Source of the DNA: Leucobacter triazinivorans
GTDB lineage: Bacteria > Actinomycetota > Actinomycetes > Actinomycetales > Microbacteriaceae
Assembly: GCF_004208635.1 (NCBI RefSeq)
Contig: NZ_CP035806.1
Span: 1,674,001 to 1,738,000 of the forward strand
Reading direction: 5' to 3'
DNA length: 64,000 nt
Within the stretch, counting starts at the first letter, position 1; the number at the start of each line of letters is the position of its first letter. The translations under genes were made by a program, and so were the position numbers. The notes below the pieces were generated by a model. The model was given only the letters and a program-made list of their open reading frames with translations. It had not been told where the DNA came from and ran no database searches. Below are positions 35,036-42,816 of the stretch, one piece after another.

Positions 35036-35200
35036 GTCATCCTGCGCGAGCCCTCCCGTCATCCTGCGCGAGCCCTCCCGTCATCCTGCGCGAGCCCTCC
35101 CGTCATCCTGCGCGAGCCCTCCCGTCATCCTGCGCGAGCCCTCCGGTCATCCTGCGTGAGCCCTCCGGTCATCCTGCGCGAGCTTGCGAGTCGCAGGATC
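35036..35200 (+). repeat. 22-nt tandem repeat array derived from the GTCATCCTGCGCG element (copy 2)
   Basis: Units start with GTCATCCTGCG at 35036, 35058, 35080, 35102, 35124, 35146 and 35168, exactly 22 nt apart. Spacer text between them is almost constant (CGAGCCCTCC), so this is not a CRISPR. The last unit runs into AGTCGCAGGATC, the inner arm of the dispersed palindrome. It sits between ribBA and ribH. Confidence 0.9.
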
Positions 35201-35246
35201 CACCACCGACCACACCACCAACACCTGAGATGAAGGAGCAGTCACC

Positions 35247-35747
35247 ATGAGCGGAGCCGGAGCACCTGACCTGGCCGTCGATGCGAGCGGGCTGCGGATC
35301 GCCCTGCTCGCGGGCAGCTGGCACGAAGAGATCATGACGTCGCTGGTCGAGGGCGCACGCGAGACGCTCGCCGGCGCGGGCGCCGACGTCGAGTTGTTCC
35401 GGGTCGCGGGAGCGTTCGAGCTGCCCCTGGCCGCGCAGGCGGCGCTGAGCCCCGCGAACGAGGGCGGGGGCGGCTTCGACGCCGCGGTGTGCCTCGGCGT
35501 GATCATCCGGGGCGGCACCCCCCACTTCGAGTACGTCTGCAGCGCCGTGACCGATGGGCTCACCCGCGTGCAGCTCGACACCGGCAAGCCCGTCGGCTTC
35601 GGTGTGCTCACCACCGACACCGAGCAGCAGGCGCTGGATCGCTCGGGTCGACCGGGTGCGCCCGAGTCGAAGGGGCGGGAGGCCGCGGAGGCGGCGCTGC
35701 ACCTCGCGGTGACCGTGCGCGGCATCCGCGAGACCGGGCTCGCCTGA
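35247..35747 (+). CDS. ribH: 6,7-dimethyl-8-ribityllumazine synthase
   Basis: A 166-residue lumazine synthase: 'RIALLAGSWHEEIMTSLVEGARETL' early, 'FRVAGAFELPLAAQAAL' near 52-68, the active-site His in 'LGVIIRGGTPHFEYVCSAVTDGLTRVQLDTGKPVGFGVLTTDTEQQAL'. It condenses DHBP with the ribityl-pyrimidine and usually forms pentamers or 60-mers. ATGAAGGAG precedes the start. It is the last rib gene and is separated from ribBA by 227 nt of repeats. Confidence 0.96.
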   Translation: MSGAGAPDLAVDASGLRIALLAGSWHEEIMTSLVEGARETLAGAGADVELFRVAGAFELPLAAQAALSPANEGGGGFDAAVCLGVIIRGGTPHFEYVCSAVTDGLTRVQLDTGKPVGFGVLTTDTEQQALDRSGRPGAPESKGREAAEAALHLAVTVRGIRETGLA

Positions 35748-36003
35748 CGCGGCTCACCGATCCCGCGCACCCTCGTCAGCCCCGATCCCTCGCGCCCGAT
35801 CCCGCGCGCGCCCGACCCCGCGCGCCCGATCCCCCGCCCCCGCGCGCCCGATCCCCCGCGCGCCCTCGCCCGCCCCACACGCCCAAATTGTGGGCTCAGC
35901 AGGTGCGAAATCAACCGGATAACGCACCTGACGGGACTCGAATTCCGTGCGTGTTCCAGGGCGCGCGCCGGATCGCCGAAGCGCGCTGCCAGGCACCCTG
36001 GCT
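35748..36003. other. GC-rich intergenic region with short inverted repeats
   Basis: The left half is a low-complexity run of CGCGCGCCCGATCC-like units (about 35760-35870). Two inverted repeats follow: GCCCA-n5-TGGGC (35881-35895) and CAGGTGCG-n15-CGCACCTG (35900-35930). The first could end the rib transcript, the second could be an operator for the ABC gene. Confidence 0.4.
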
Positions 36004-36009
36004 TAGAGT
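36004..36009 (+). promoter_or_regulatory. -10 box (TAGAGT)
   Basis: Ends 7 nt before GTG 36017; leaderless pattern that fixes the start. Confidence 0.45.
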
Positions 36010-36016
36010 GGTGGCC

Positions 36017-38056
36017 GTGGCCGACAGACCAGACGACATCGCGAGCGACACCGTCCCCATCTCCCGGACCGCTCGGTCCCGCCGGCCCCGGCGCGACGCG
36101 ACCGCGCAGACGCGCGGCCCTCGCGCGACCCTGAAGCAGCTGCTCCCCTACCTCTTCGAGCAGCGCGGCAAGCTGCTCTTCATCGCCGGGCTCAGCGTGC
36201 TGGGCGCGCTCGCCTCGCTCGCGCAGCCCCTGCTGGTCGGCTCGGTGATCGAGCGGGTGCAGCAGTCCGCCGCCCTGGGCGGGCTGCTGTGGGCGCTGGT
36301 GGGGCTCGTGCTCGCGAGCGCCCTGCTCAACAGCTATCAGCACTACCTGCTGCAGTGCATGGGGGAGGGCGTGGTGCTCGCCAGCCGCAAGCGGCTCGTC
36401 GCCAAGATCCTGCACCTGCCGATCGCCGAGTTCGACCGCCGCCGCACGGGGGACCTCGTGTCGCGCGTGGGCAGCGACACGACGCTGCTGCGCGCGGTGC
36501 TCACGCAGGGGCTCGTGGAGGCCGTGGGCGGCGCGCTGCTCTTCGCGGGCGCCCTCATCGGCATGCTCGTGATCGACCCCCTGCTCTTCGCGGTCACCTT
36601 CGGAGTGATCGTGGTCGCCGTCGTGGTCGTCGTCGCGCTCTCGGCGAGGATCCGGCCCGCCGTCGCGCGCTCGCAGGAGAAGGTGGGCGACCTCGCCGCG
36701 GCGGTGGACCGCGCGATCGGATCAATGCGCACGATCCGCGCCGCCGGAGCCGCGAAGCGCGAGCAGCGGGAGATCGAGGGCGAGGCCGCCGAGGCCTACC
36801 GCCTCGGGATCAGGGTCGCGCGCATCTCGGCGCTCATCGTGCCCGTGTCGTTCATCGCCATGCAGGTGTCGTTCCTCGCCGTGTTGGGCATCGGCGGCTT
36901 CCGCGTGGCCACCGGCGCGATCACGATCGCGCAGCTCGTCACCTTCATCATCTTCCTGTTCCTCATGATCATGCCGCTGGGTCAGGCCTTCGGAGCGATC
37001 TCGGCGGTGAATCAGGCCCTGGGAGCGCTCGGCCGCATCCAGGAGATCACCTCCTTGCCCACCGAGACCGAGCGGGACCAGCAGCTCTCGCCGCTCGGGC
37101 GCACGGCGCCGCTCGCCGACTCCGGACTCGACTACGCGGCGGCGATCCGGTTCTCGGACGTGCACTTCACCTACCGCTCGGCGGCACCCGAGCGCGCCGA
37201 CGCCCGCGAGCTGGTGCGCGGCGGCCGGGGCGGGTCTCGGCGCGACGCCGAGGCGGCTCCCGCCGAGATCATCGAGACGCCGGTGCTGCACGGGGTCGGG
37301 TTCGCGGTGCCACGCGGATCGCGCGTCGCGCTGGTCGGCCCCTCCGGCGCGGGCAAATCGACGATCCTCGCCCTGATCGAGCGATTCTACGACCCGGACC
37401 GGGGCGCCGTCTCCCTCTACGGGGCCGACCTGCGCACGCTGGACCGCGCCGAGGTGCGCGCGCAACTGGGGTATGTGGAGCAGGACGCCCCCGTGCTCGC
37501 CGGCAGCCTGCGCGACAATCTGCGCATCGCCGCCCCTGAGTCCACCGACGCCGCGTGCGAGCGCGTGCTGCGCGCGGTGAACCTCGGCGGGCTGCTGGAC
37601 CGGTCGGCCGCCGCCGAGCGCGCGCGCCGCACGGACACGGCCGGCCTCACCGAGACGGACGGGTCGGACCGGGCGCTCTCCGACGCCGAGCTCGCCGCCG
37701 CGCTCGACAGCCAGGTGGGCGAGAACGGCATCATGCTCTCGGGCGGCGAGAAGCAGCGCCTGGCCATCGCGCGGGCGCTGCTCACGGCTCCGCCGATCCT
37801 GCTGCTCGACGAGTCGACCGCGAGCCTCGACGGAGTCAACGAGCGCCTCATGCGCGACGCCCTCGACTCCGTCGCCACGGGGCGCACCCTGATCGTGATC
37901 GCCCACCGGCTCTCGACCGTGATCGACTCGGACAAGATCGTGGTGCTCGACGAAGGCCGAGTGATCGGCGAGGGCACCCACTCCGAGCTGCTCGAATCGA
38001 CGCCGCTCTACCGCGAGCTCGCGCAGCACCAATTGCTCGTGCCCGAGCAATCGTAG
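36017..38056 (+). CDS. ABC transporter, fused permease and ATP-binding domains (exporter type)
   Basis: A 679-residue half-transporter. Six membrane helices (about 55-335) are followed by a nucleotide-binding domain: Walker A GPSGAGKST near 440, signature LSGGEKQR, Walker B 'ILLLDESTASLD', and the switch His in 'VIAHRLS'. A loop of about 35 charged residues lies before Walker A and another Asp/Thr-rich insert before the signature. It probably works as a homodimer exporting a lipid, drug or peptide. The frame is open far upstream; GTG 36017 was chosen because a TAGAGT box ends 7 nt before it, with GTG 36008 and 36011 as alternatives. Confidence 0.88.
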   Translation: MADRPDDIASDTVPISRTARSRRPRRDATAQTRGPRATLKQLLPYLFEQRGKLLFIAGLSVLGALASLAQPLLVGSVIERVQQSAALGGLLWALVGLVLASALLNSYQHYLLQCMGEGVVLASRKRLVAKILHLPIAEFDRRRTGDLVSRVGSDTTLLRAVLTQGLVEAVGGALLFAGALIGMLVIDPLLFAVTFGVIVVAVVVVVALSARIRPAVARSQEKVGDLAAAVDRAIGSMRTIRAAGAAKREQREIEGEAAEAYRLGIRVARISALIVPVSFIAMQVSFLAVLGIGGFRVATGAITIAQLVTFIIFLFLMIMPLGQAFGAISAVNQALGALGRIQEITSLPTETERDQQLSPLGRTAPLADSGLDYAAAIRFSDVHFTYRSAAPERADARELVRGGRGGSRRDAEAAPAEIIETPVLHGVGFAVPRGSRVALVGPSGAGKSTILALIERFYDPDRGAVSLYGADLRTLDRAEVRAQLGYVEQDAPVLAGSLRDNLRIAAPESTDAACERVLRAVNLGGLLDRSAAAERARRTDTAGLTETDGSDRALSDAELAAALDSQVGENGIMLSGGEKQRLAIARALLTAPPILLLDESTASLDGVNERLMRDALDSVATGRTLIVIAHRLSTVIDSDKIVVLDEGRVIGEGTHSELLESTPLYRELAQHQLLVPEQS

Positions 38057-38092
38057 GCGGCCGGATCGCGGCCCCGCCGGGCAACCTTCACC

Positions 38093-38176
38093 GTCATCCT
38101 GCGCGAGTTTGCGAGTCGCAGGATCTATGGATTCGCCGCGTGGATCCTGCGACTCCCTCCGGTCGCGCAGGATGAC
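38093..38176. repeat. GTCATCCTGCGCG inverted-repeat element, copy 3
   Basis: 84-nt palindrome with outer arms GTCATCCTGCGCGA / CGCGCAGGATGAC and inner arms GAGTCGCAGGATC / GGATCCTGCGACTC. It lies between the convergent ABC gene and hypothetical gene and could act as a bidirectional terminator. Confidence 0.8.
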
Positions 38177-38207
38177 GAGGTGCGAAGTGCAGGCCAAGCC
38201 GCAGGTT

Positions 38208-38912
38208 TCAGCGAGCGCTGAGGCTCTCGAGGAGAGCCGAAATGGCCGGGCGATACGGATCGATCGGCTCGCGTCCCGTGTCGGCGCGCACCGTGACGAT
38301 GCCGAATCCCGTGTCGACCACCGCCGCGATCCGCTCCGGTCCATCGACGTGGCGCACGCCGAGCCCGGAGGCGAGCATCTCGTCACGCACCTCCGGAGCC
38401 CCGGGATCCTCGTCCGTCGCGCCGCTCGCGCCCATCCCCCGGCCCTCTTCGCGTAGCCAGGCCAGCCCCGCGCGGTCGCTCGATCCCGGCAGCACATCGA
38501 CTTCGACCCGCAGCCGCTGGTCGGGCGAGAGCAGCAGCACGCCGCTCTGCTCGCCGAGCAGCACGGACCAGTCCTTCAGCGGCGGCAACGGCGGCCACTC
38601 GATGAGGTCGCGCACGAGCGGCTGCACGACCCACCCCGGCTCGGGCACCACGGTGGCCGTGTCGCCCACAGCGACCGTCTGCGCCCCGTCGGCGGTCTCG
38701 GCCTGCAGCTTCGCGAACTGCTCGGGGCCGAGTGTCGCAGCGTACGCGACGCCGCCCACGAGGATCAGCAGCAGCACGAGCACCGCCGCCGTCACCCAGC
38801 GCCGCCCGCGGCCGGGGCGCCGCGACCCCGGCGGCTCCGCGCGCGCCGTCGGCTCGGCGGGCTCCACCACCACCCGGGCCGCCGCCCGCCTGCGCTCGCT
38901 CCGTCGGGTCAT
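38208..38912 (-). CDS. membrane-anchored protein of unknown function
   Basis: A 234-residue protein: an Arg/Pro-rich cytoplasmic tail of about 38 residues, one transmembrane helix (about 40-60), and an extracellular domain with 'VVPEPGWVVQPLVRDLIEW', 'DWSVLLGEQSGVLLLSPDQRLRVEVDVLP' and a beta-rich end. No family recognised. Its ATG overlaps the deacetylase stop by 4 nt (ATGA), so the two are made together and the protein may work in wall modification. That link is inferred from position only. Confidence 0.7.
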   Translation of the reverse strand: MTRRSERRRAAARVVVEPAEPTARAEPPGSRRPGRGRRWVTAAVLVLLLILVGGVAYAATLGPEQFAKLQAETADGAQTVAVGDTATVVPEPGWVVQPLVRDLIEWPPLPPLKDWSVLLGEQSGVLLLSPDQRLRVEVDVLPGSSDRAGLAWLREEGRGMGASGATDEDPGAPEVRDEMLASGLGVRHVDGPERIAAVVDTGFGIVTVRADTGREPIDPYRPAISALLESLSAR

Positions 38913-40642
38913 CGTCGCGACACCCGTCCCTCCGGAACCCGGCCGTCGAAGAGCTCCGTCACGGTCACGAGAGTGAAGCCGCGATCCCGCAATCCGCGGA
39001 GCACCACGTCGGCATGCTCAACCGTTTCGGCATGGATATCGTGGAAGAGGATGATGTCGCCGGGCTCGGCGGCGCCGACCGAGCGCTCGACAAGCTGCTC
39101 GAGCGACGGCTTCTTCCAGTCGAGCGTATCAATCGACCAGAGAATGGCCGGCTGATCGACGGCGTCGAGCACCTTCTGGTTCACGGCCCCGTAGGGCGGG
39201 CGATACATGTCGATGCTGCGACCGGTGAGCTCGGCCAGCATCTGCTCCACGTCGCGCACTTCGTCGCGCGCCTTCGCCGGCGAGAGGGTGGTGAGGTCGG
39301 GGTGCGTCATGGTGTGGCTCGCGATCTCATGCCCCTCCGCGGCGACCCGTTGCGCCACCTCCGGCAGCGCTCGGATCGAGCGGCCCACCATGAAGAACGT
39401 GGCGGCGGACTGCTCGTCGCGCAGCGTGTCGAGCAGCTGCGCCGTGTACTCGGAGGGCCCGTCGTCGTAGGTCACGGCGACGCACGCGAGCAGGGCGCAG
39501 TCCACCTCGTGATCGGCGCGCCACGCCGGCATCCCGGTGAAGGGCACGCCTCGCTGCGCCTGCATCTGTGCGCCGAGCCCGGTCGACCAGCGGGCGACGG
39601 TCTGCGCATCGACCTCGACGACAGTGGGCCCCGCGGTCGCGTCGATGCCCAGGCCCGCGAGTTCGGGAGCCGCGACTCCCGCGGGAAGGGTGATCCGCGC
39701 GCCGGTCTCACCGAGTCGCGCCGCCACCAGTGCGCGCTGCGCCAGCGCGAGCTGCTCCTCGGCAGGCTCCGACACGGGTGCGGCGCTCAGGCCTCCGGCG
39801 TCCCGGCGCAGCAGCTCGACCGTGCTGCGCCACAGCTCGCCCGCGGCCTCGGCAGTCCACAGCTCGCGGTCCTCGTGCACCTCCCCCGTCGCCAGGTCGG
39901 TGTACAGCGTCACCGTCTCGTCCCGTGTCACCCCCGATGCGTCTCCCGCCACGACGCGCATGACCACACCGACGGAGCTTCCGAACGCCGCGGTGAGGTC
40001 GCAGACCACCGCGACGCCGGCGCCCTCCGCGGGCCCGGTCTCGGGATCGGAGAGCACGCGCGCGCCAGGCCAGCTCGCCGACCCGGGCACGCACCCCGCG
40101 TTCGACAGGCCCGCAGATACCGGGAACACTTCGGGTGTGAACGTACCGCCCGTCGTCGCGATCTGCTGCGCGAGCAGATCCGCCACTCGCACGTTGAAGA
40201 GATGCCATCCCGGAATCTCGATGTATCGCGCGTGGAACCTGGTGTGATCGTTGCGCACGCGGCGCTCGATGAATCCGAGCTCGGCCGCCGATGGCACGAT
40301 CGCGTCGGGAGGATTCCCGGTGCCGGCCGGCTCTGCGGAGCCGTCGGACGTCGCGCCCTCGGCATCGTTCTCCGCGGCGCCTCCGGATGCCGCCGCGCCG
40401 TCTCCGGCTCCGTCGCCGGCCGGATCATCAGCCGGATCATCAGCCGGCAGGAGCCGCGTTCCGGCGGGATCCGGCCACGCGGCGGGCGACCAGTCCGCGA
40501 CCGGCGGGATCTGCGCGCACGCGACGAGACCGCCGACCACCACGAACGCGGCGAGGCTGTACGCCGCACGCCGCACGCGCCGTCCGCGCCGCGCACGCGC
40601 GGCACCGCCGCGGTTGCGCAACACCCTGGCGCGCTGCGGCAT
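38909..40642 (-). CDS. polysaccharide deacetylase with PdaC-like N-terminal domain
   Basis: A 577-residue exported protein. The start ATG 40642 has GAGGAGGGGAC immediately upstream. A basic tail and a hydrophobic segment (about 25-43) act as signal/anchor, with 'GGLVAC' as a possible lipobox. An Ala/Asp/Gly-rich linker is followed by a ~220-residue domain that resembles DUF4163/DUF3298 ('RYIEIPGWHLFNVRVADLLAQQI'). The catalytic NodB domain has 'VTYDDGPSEYT' (TFDDGP-type metal Asp), 'HEIASHTMTHPDL' (HxxxH), 'YRPPYGAVN' and 'ILWSIDTLDW'. It likely de-N-acetylates peptidoglycan or a wall polymer and may confer lysozyme resistance. Confidence 0.88.
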   Translation of the reverse strand: MPQRARVLRNRGGAARARRGRRVRRAAYSLAAFVVVGGLVACAQIPPVADWSPAAWPDPAGTRLLPADDPADDPAGDGAGDGAAASGGAAENDAEGATSDGSAEPAGTGNPPDAIVPSAAELGFIERRVRNDHTRFHARYIEIPGWHLFNVRVADLLAQQIATTGGTFTPEVFPVSAGLSNAGCVPGSASWPGARVLSDPETGPAEGAGVAVVCDLTAAFGSSVGVVMRVVAGDASGVTRDETVTLYTDLATGEVHEDRELWTAEAAGELWRSTVELLRRDAGGLSAAPVSEPAEEQLALAQRALVAARLGETGARITLPAGVAAPELAGLGIDATAGPTVVEVDAQTVARWSTGLGAQMQAQRGVPFTGMPAWRADHEVDCALLACVAVTYDDGPSEYTAQLLDTLRDEQSAATFFMVGRSIRALPEVAQRVAAEGHEIASHTMTHPDLTTLSPAKARDEVRDVEQMLAELTGRSIDMYRPPYGAVNQKVLDAVDQPAILWSIDTLDWKKPSLEQLVERSVGAAEPGDIILFHDIHAETVEHADVVLRGLRDRGFTLVTVTELFDGRVPEGRVSRR

Positions 40643-40792
40643 GTCCCCTCCTCGGTTCACGCACTCCGACGCGGAATGCCTGATCCGAAGTTACCGCCCG
40701 CCGCCGACATTCACGGGGCGCGGCGCGCCGGGAACCCCCGCAGAATGCGCCGCCGATGCGCCGCCGATCCACCGCTCCGGGCAGCAGGAGCG
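40643..40792. other. 150-nt intergenic region
   Basis: Holds the promoter of the leftward deacetylase and the end of the leftward acyltransferase. No clear terminator or repeat beyond two ATGCGCCGCCGAT-like copies near 40745-40760. Confidence 0.3.
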
Positions 40793-41893
40793 CTACGAGC
40801 GGCGCAGCAGCCCGTCGAATCGCGGCTCGACGATCGCCGAGAAGGACTTCTGTACCCAGGCCATCGAGAGCAGAATCGCCAGCCCGATGCCGAACGCCAC
40901 GACGATCAGCACGCCGGGCACCCCCAGCGCACCGACCCGATCGATGGCCCCGGTTTCGCGCAGCACCCAGATGATCGGCCCGTGCAGCAGATACACGTAG
41001 AGGGTGCGGGTGCCCCACACGGTCATCGCACTCCTGCGCCGCGGCGTCACGACGAGCAGCGCGAGGGTCATCGCGGCCGCTACGGCCATGAGTGCGGCGG
41101 TCACCGCGGCTCCGCCGAGCATCACCCACCCCCACTGGTCGGGCACCCAGTCGCCGATCGGCGCGTTCACGAACAGCCAGGTGTAGTCGTCCCGCCAAGT
41201 GAGCCACCTGTCGATGCGCCAGAACTCGCGCAGGCCGGGCGTCGCCGCGAAGGCCGCCGCGAGCGCCCCGAGGCCGGCCCAAGCCGCGACGAGCGCGCCC
41301 CGCGACGGGCGGACGAACCACTGCCCCTCGAGCCAGCCTCGCTGGCGGACCAACCAGCCCGCGACGAAGAACGGCAGGAACGCGAGCGTGCGCGAAGCCG
41401 AGAACTGCGTGCCGATCGCGGGGAGGATGCCGGAGGCGAGGGCGATGAGGATCGAGGTCAGCAGCGGCCACCGCAGCATCGCGATGTAGGGCAGCAGAAT
41501 GCGCATCGTCGCGAGCGTCACCAGGAACCAGAGCGTCCAGGCCGGCGAGACCAGGAAGTTCTGGCCCGGCGTCTTCTCCTCGACGGCGAAGTGGATTCCC
41601 GCCCAGATCGCCTCCCACGTCAGCCAGACCAGCACCAGTTGGATGGTGGAACGCAGCACCTTGGGCGACGATTCTGCGCGGGAGAACATGCCGGAGAGCA
41701 GGATCATCGCGGGCATGTGGAAGAGATAGATGTAGGCGTAGAGCGCGAAGCCGAGCTGCGAATCGTTCCGCACCGTCGAGATGGCATGGCCGACCACCAC
41801 GAGCACGATCAACAGGAAGCGGGCGTTATCCCACACCGCGATGCGTGGTTTCGCGGTGCGCACCGACGGCGCGATGGTGGGGTCTGCGGTCAC
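40793..41893 (-). CDS. acyltransferase family 3 membrane protein
   Basis: A 366-residue protein with about ten hydrophobic helices. The N-terminal motif 'RIAVWDNARFLLIVLVVVGHAIS' carries the conserved Asp-Arg and His of the Acyl_transf_3 (OafA/NodX-like) family; 'YLFHMPAMILLSGMFSR' and the late 'YVYLLHGPIIWVL' fit too. These enzymes O-acetylate surface polysaccharides or lipids. GTG 41893 lies 6 nt after a TATGCT box; ATG 41899 and GTG 41926 are alternatives two and eleven codons earlier. Confidence 0.85.
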   Translation of the reverse strand: MTADPTIAPSVRTAKPRIAVWDNARFLLIVLVVVGHAISTVRNDSQLGFALYAYIYLFHMPAMILLSGMFSRAESSPKVLRSTIQLVLVWLTWEAIWAGIHFAVEEKTPGQNFLVSPAWTLWFLVTLATMRILLPYIAMLRWPLLTSILIALASGILPAIGTQFSASRTLAFLPFFVAGWLVRQRGWLEGQWFVRPSRGALVAAWAGLGALAAAFAATPGLREFWRIDRWLTWRDDYTWLFVNAPIGDWVPDQWGWVMLGGAAVTAALMAVAAAMTLALLVVTPRRRSAMTVWGTRTLYVYLLHGPIIWVLRETGAIDRVGALGVPGVLIVVAFGIGLAILLSMAWVQKSFSAIVEPRFDGLLRRS

Positions 41894-41899
41894 CCGCAT

Positions 41900-41905
41900 A
41901 GCATA
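41900..41905 (-). promoter_or_regulatory. -10 box (TATGCT) of the acyltransferase gene
   Basis: Lies 6 nt before GTG 41893 on the minus strand; preceded by AT-rich GCATA. Leaderless pattern. Confidence 0.4.
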
Positions 41906-42029
41906 TGCGACGCTTCCTGTCTGCACGCTCTCGCGCGCCCTCTCGTCCTCGCGCGCGCCCGCCCCTCCCGTTCCCTCCCGATCCCTCCTGATTCGTTCCG
42001 CCCTCCGTTCCTCCCTCCGTTCCCCCCCT

Positions 42030-42146
42030 CGCGCGTCAGTAGTTGCGGCCTCCCCCCCCTCGCGCGTCAGTAGTTGCGGCTTCCTCCGCTTCGCGCGTCA
42101 GTAGTTGCGGCCTCAGCTCACGTTTGGCGACAACTACTGGCGCGCG
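42030..42146. repeat. three 31-nt direct repeats plus an inverted copy
   Basis: CGCGCGTCAGTAGTTGCGG occurs at 42030, 42061 and 42092, exactly 31 nt apart. A near-identical inverted copy lies at 42126-42146 (CCGCAAC changed to CGACAAC). The third copy and the inverted one can form a hairpin of about 20 bp. The stretch is non-coding and lies on the host side of attL. Confidence 0.8.
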
Positions 42147-42207
42147 AACAGGCCGAGCGCGCGAACAGGCCCGGCGCGCGAACAGGCCGAGCGCGCGAAC
42201 AGGTCGC
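42140..42207. repeat. 17-nt tandem repeat, four units
   Basis: GCGCGCGAACAGGCCGA-like units start at 42140, 42157, 42174 and 42191. They lie between the 31-nt repeats and the old tRNA-Thr terminator. Confidence 0.8.
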
Positions 42208-42238
42208 CCGCGCGTCGGGCGCGGGCTGAAACAGGAAC

Positions 42239-42263
42239 GGCCCCCACCGAGACGGTGGAGGCC
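42239..42263 (-). terminator. original terminator of tRNA-Thr, displaced to attL
   Basis: Minus-strand reading gives GGCCTCCACCG-tct-CGGTGGGGGCC, an 11-bp stem with one G-U pair, directly beyond the tRNA 3' fragment. A hairpin of the same shape but different sequence is supplied by the phage at 59425-59450. Confidence 0.75.
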
Positions 42264-42266
42264 GAA

Positions 42267-42308
42267 GAGAGCCGCCTGTCGGATTTGAACCGACGACCTG
42301 TTCTTTAC
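42267..42308. other. attL, 42-nt core
   Basis: Identical over 42 nt to 59453-59494. It comprises the 3' part of tRNA-Thr (T-arm, 3' acceptor strand) on the minus strand; left of it is host sequence, right of it phage sequence. The core equals 14 codons of the phage repressor frame. Confidence 0.95.
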
Positions 42309-42376
42309 AAGGTCCAAGATTGGCCCGAGTGCCCCGACACAGTGCCCGCCTGGATGGTCGAGGCGGTGAACGCGCG

Positions 42377-42565
42377 ATGAGGGCGACAGCGGACGGCTGG
42401 ATCCGCCTATCGTGCGATCGGTGCGGATCCCCCAACCATGTATTCGAGCCCGGCATTCCATCCGGCCCGGAGGCGAGCGAGGTCATCCGCTTCTGCCCGC
42501 GTTGTCGCCGGGACCGTCAACGCGCGGTTGACGGTGAATCGCGCGGCTCGGGCGGTGCGGTGTGA
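42377..42565 (+). CDS. small zinc-ribbon protein of the prophage left arm
   Basis: A 62-residue protein with paired cysteines CDRC and CPRC 23 residues apart, a zinc-ribbon arrangement. Function unknown; DNA or protein binding is possible. Its ATG at 42377 overlaps, as ATGA, the stop (42378-42380) of the frame that crosses attL. In the excised circle that frame is the repressor gene, so this gene would be coupled to it. Confidence 0.7.
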   Translation: MRATADGWIRLSCDRCGSPNHVFEPGIPSGPEASEVIRFCPRCRRDRQRAVDGESRGSGGAV

Positions 42566-42816
42566 GCGTCGAGACCGGCGAGTTTCTGGCGATGCTGCGG
42601 CGGATGCTGCGCGCTGCGGGCAGGCGGGTCGCTGCGGCTGACGAGGTGGAGCTAGCGGACCTTGCGGCTCTTCGTGACGATCTCGACCGGGTGATTGCCG
42701 ATGCCGTGCAGGGGCAGCGCTCGCACGGGCGGTCCTGGGCCATGATCGGTGACGGCCTGGGGATTTCTAAGCAAGCCGCCCAACAGCGGTACGGACAAAG
42801 GAAGACGACTCAATGA
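42562..42816 (+). CDS. small helix-turn-helix protein
   Basis: An 84-residue protein. An alpha-helical first half (about 5-50) is followed by 'SWAMIGDGLGISKQAAQQRYG', a typical sigma-like or DNA-inversion HTH. GTG start overlaps the zinc-ribbon stop by 4 nt and its own end overlaps the integrase start by 4 nt, so it belongs to the integration operon. It may serve as a recombination directionality or regulatory factor, which is inference. Confidence 0.65.
   Translation: MSVETGEFLAMLRRMLRAAGRRVAAADEVELADLAALRDDLDRVIADAVQGQRSHGRSWAMIGDGLGISKQAAQQRYGQRKTTQ

Noticed and set aside
35036..35200. CRISPR array
   Set aside because: The period is 22 nt and the text between repeat cores is nearly constant, so there are no unique spacers; no cas genes are present.
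35009..35233. Repetitive 74-codon ORF
   Set aside because: It is the translation of the 22-nt tandem array and has no ribosome site or conserved sequence.
35881..35960. tRNA-like or att remnant after ribH (GGGACTCGAATTCC resembles a T-arm)
   Set aside because: The T-stem does not pair fully and no acceptor or anticodon arm can be formed.
42140..42207. CRISPR-like repeats beside attL
   Set aside because: 17-nt units directly abut without spacers.
42268..42340. Second tRNA-Thr gene at attL
   Set aside because: Only the 3' 39 nt are tRNA; the anticodon stem onwards diverges (AAGGTCC), so it is the displaced fragment of an attachment site.
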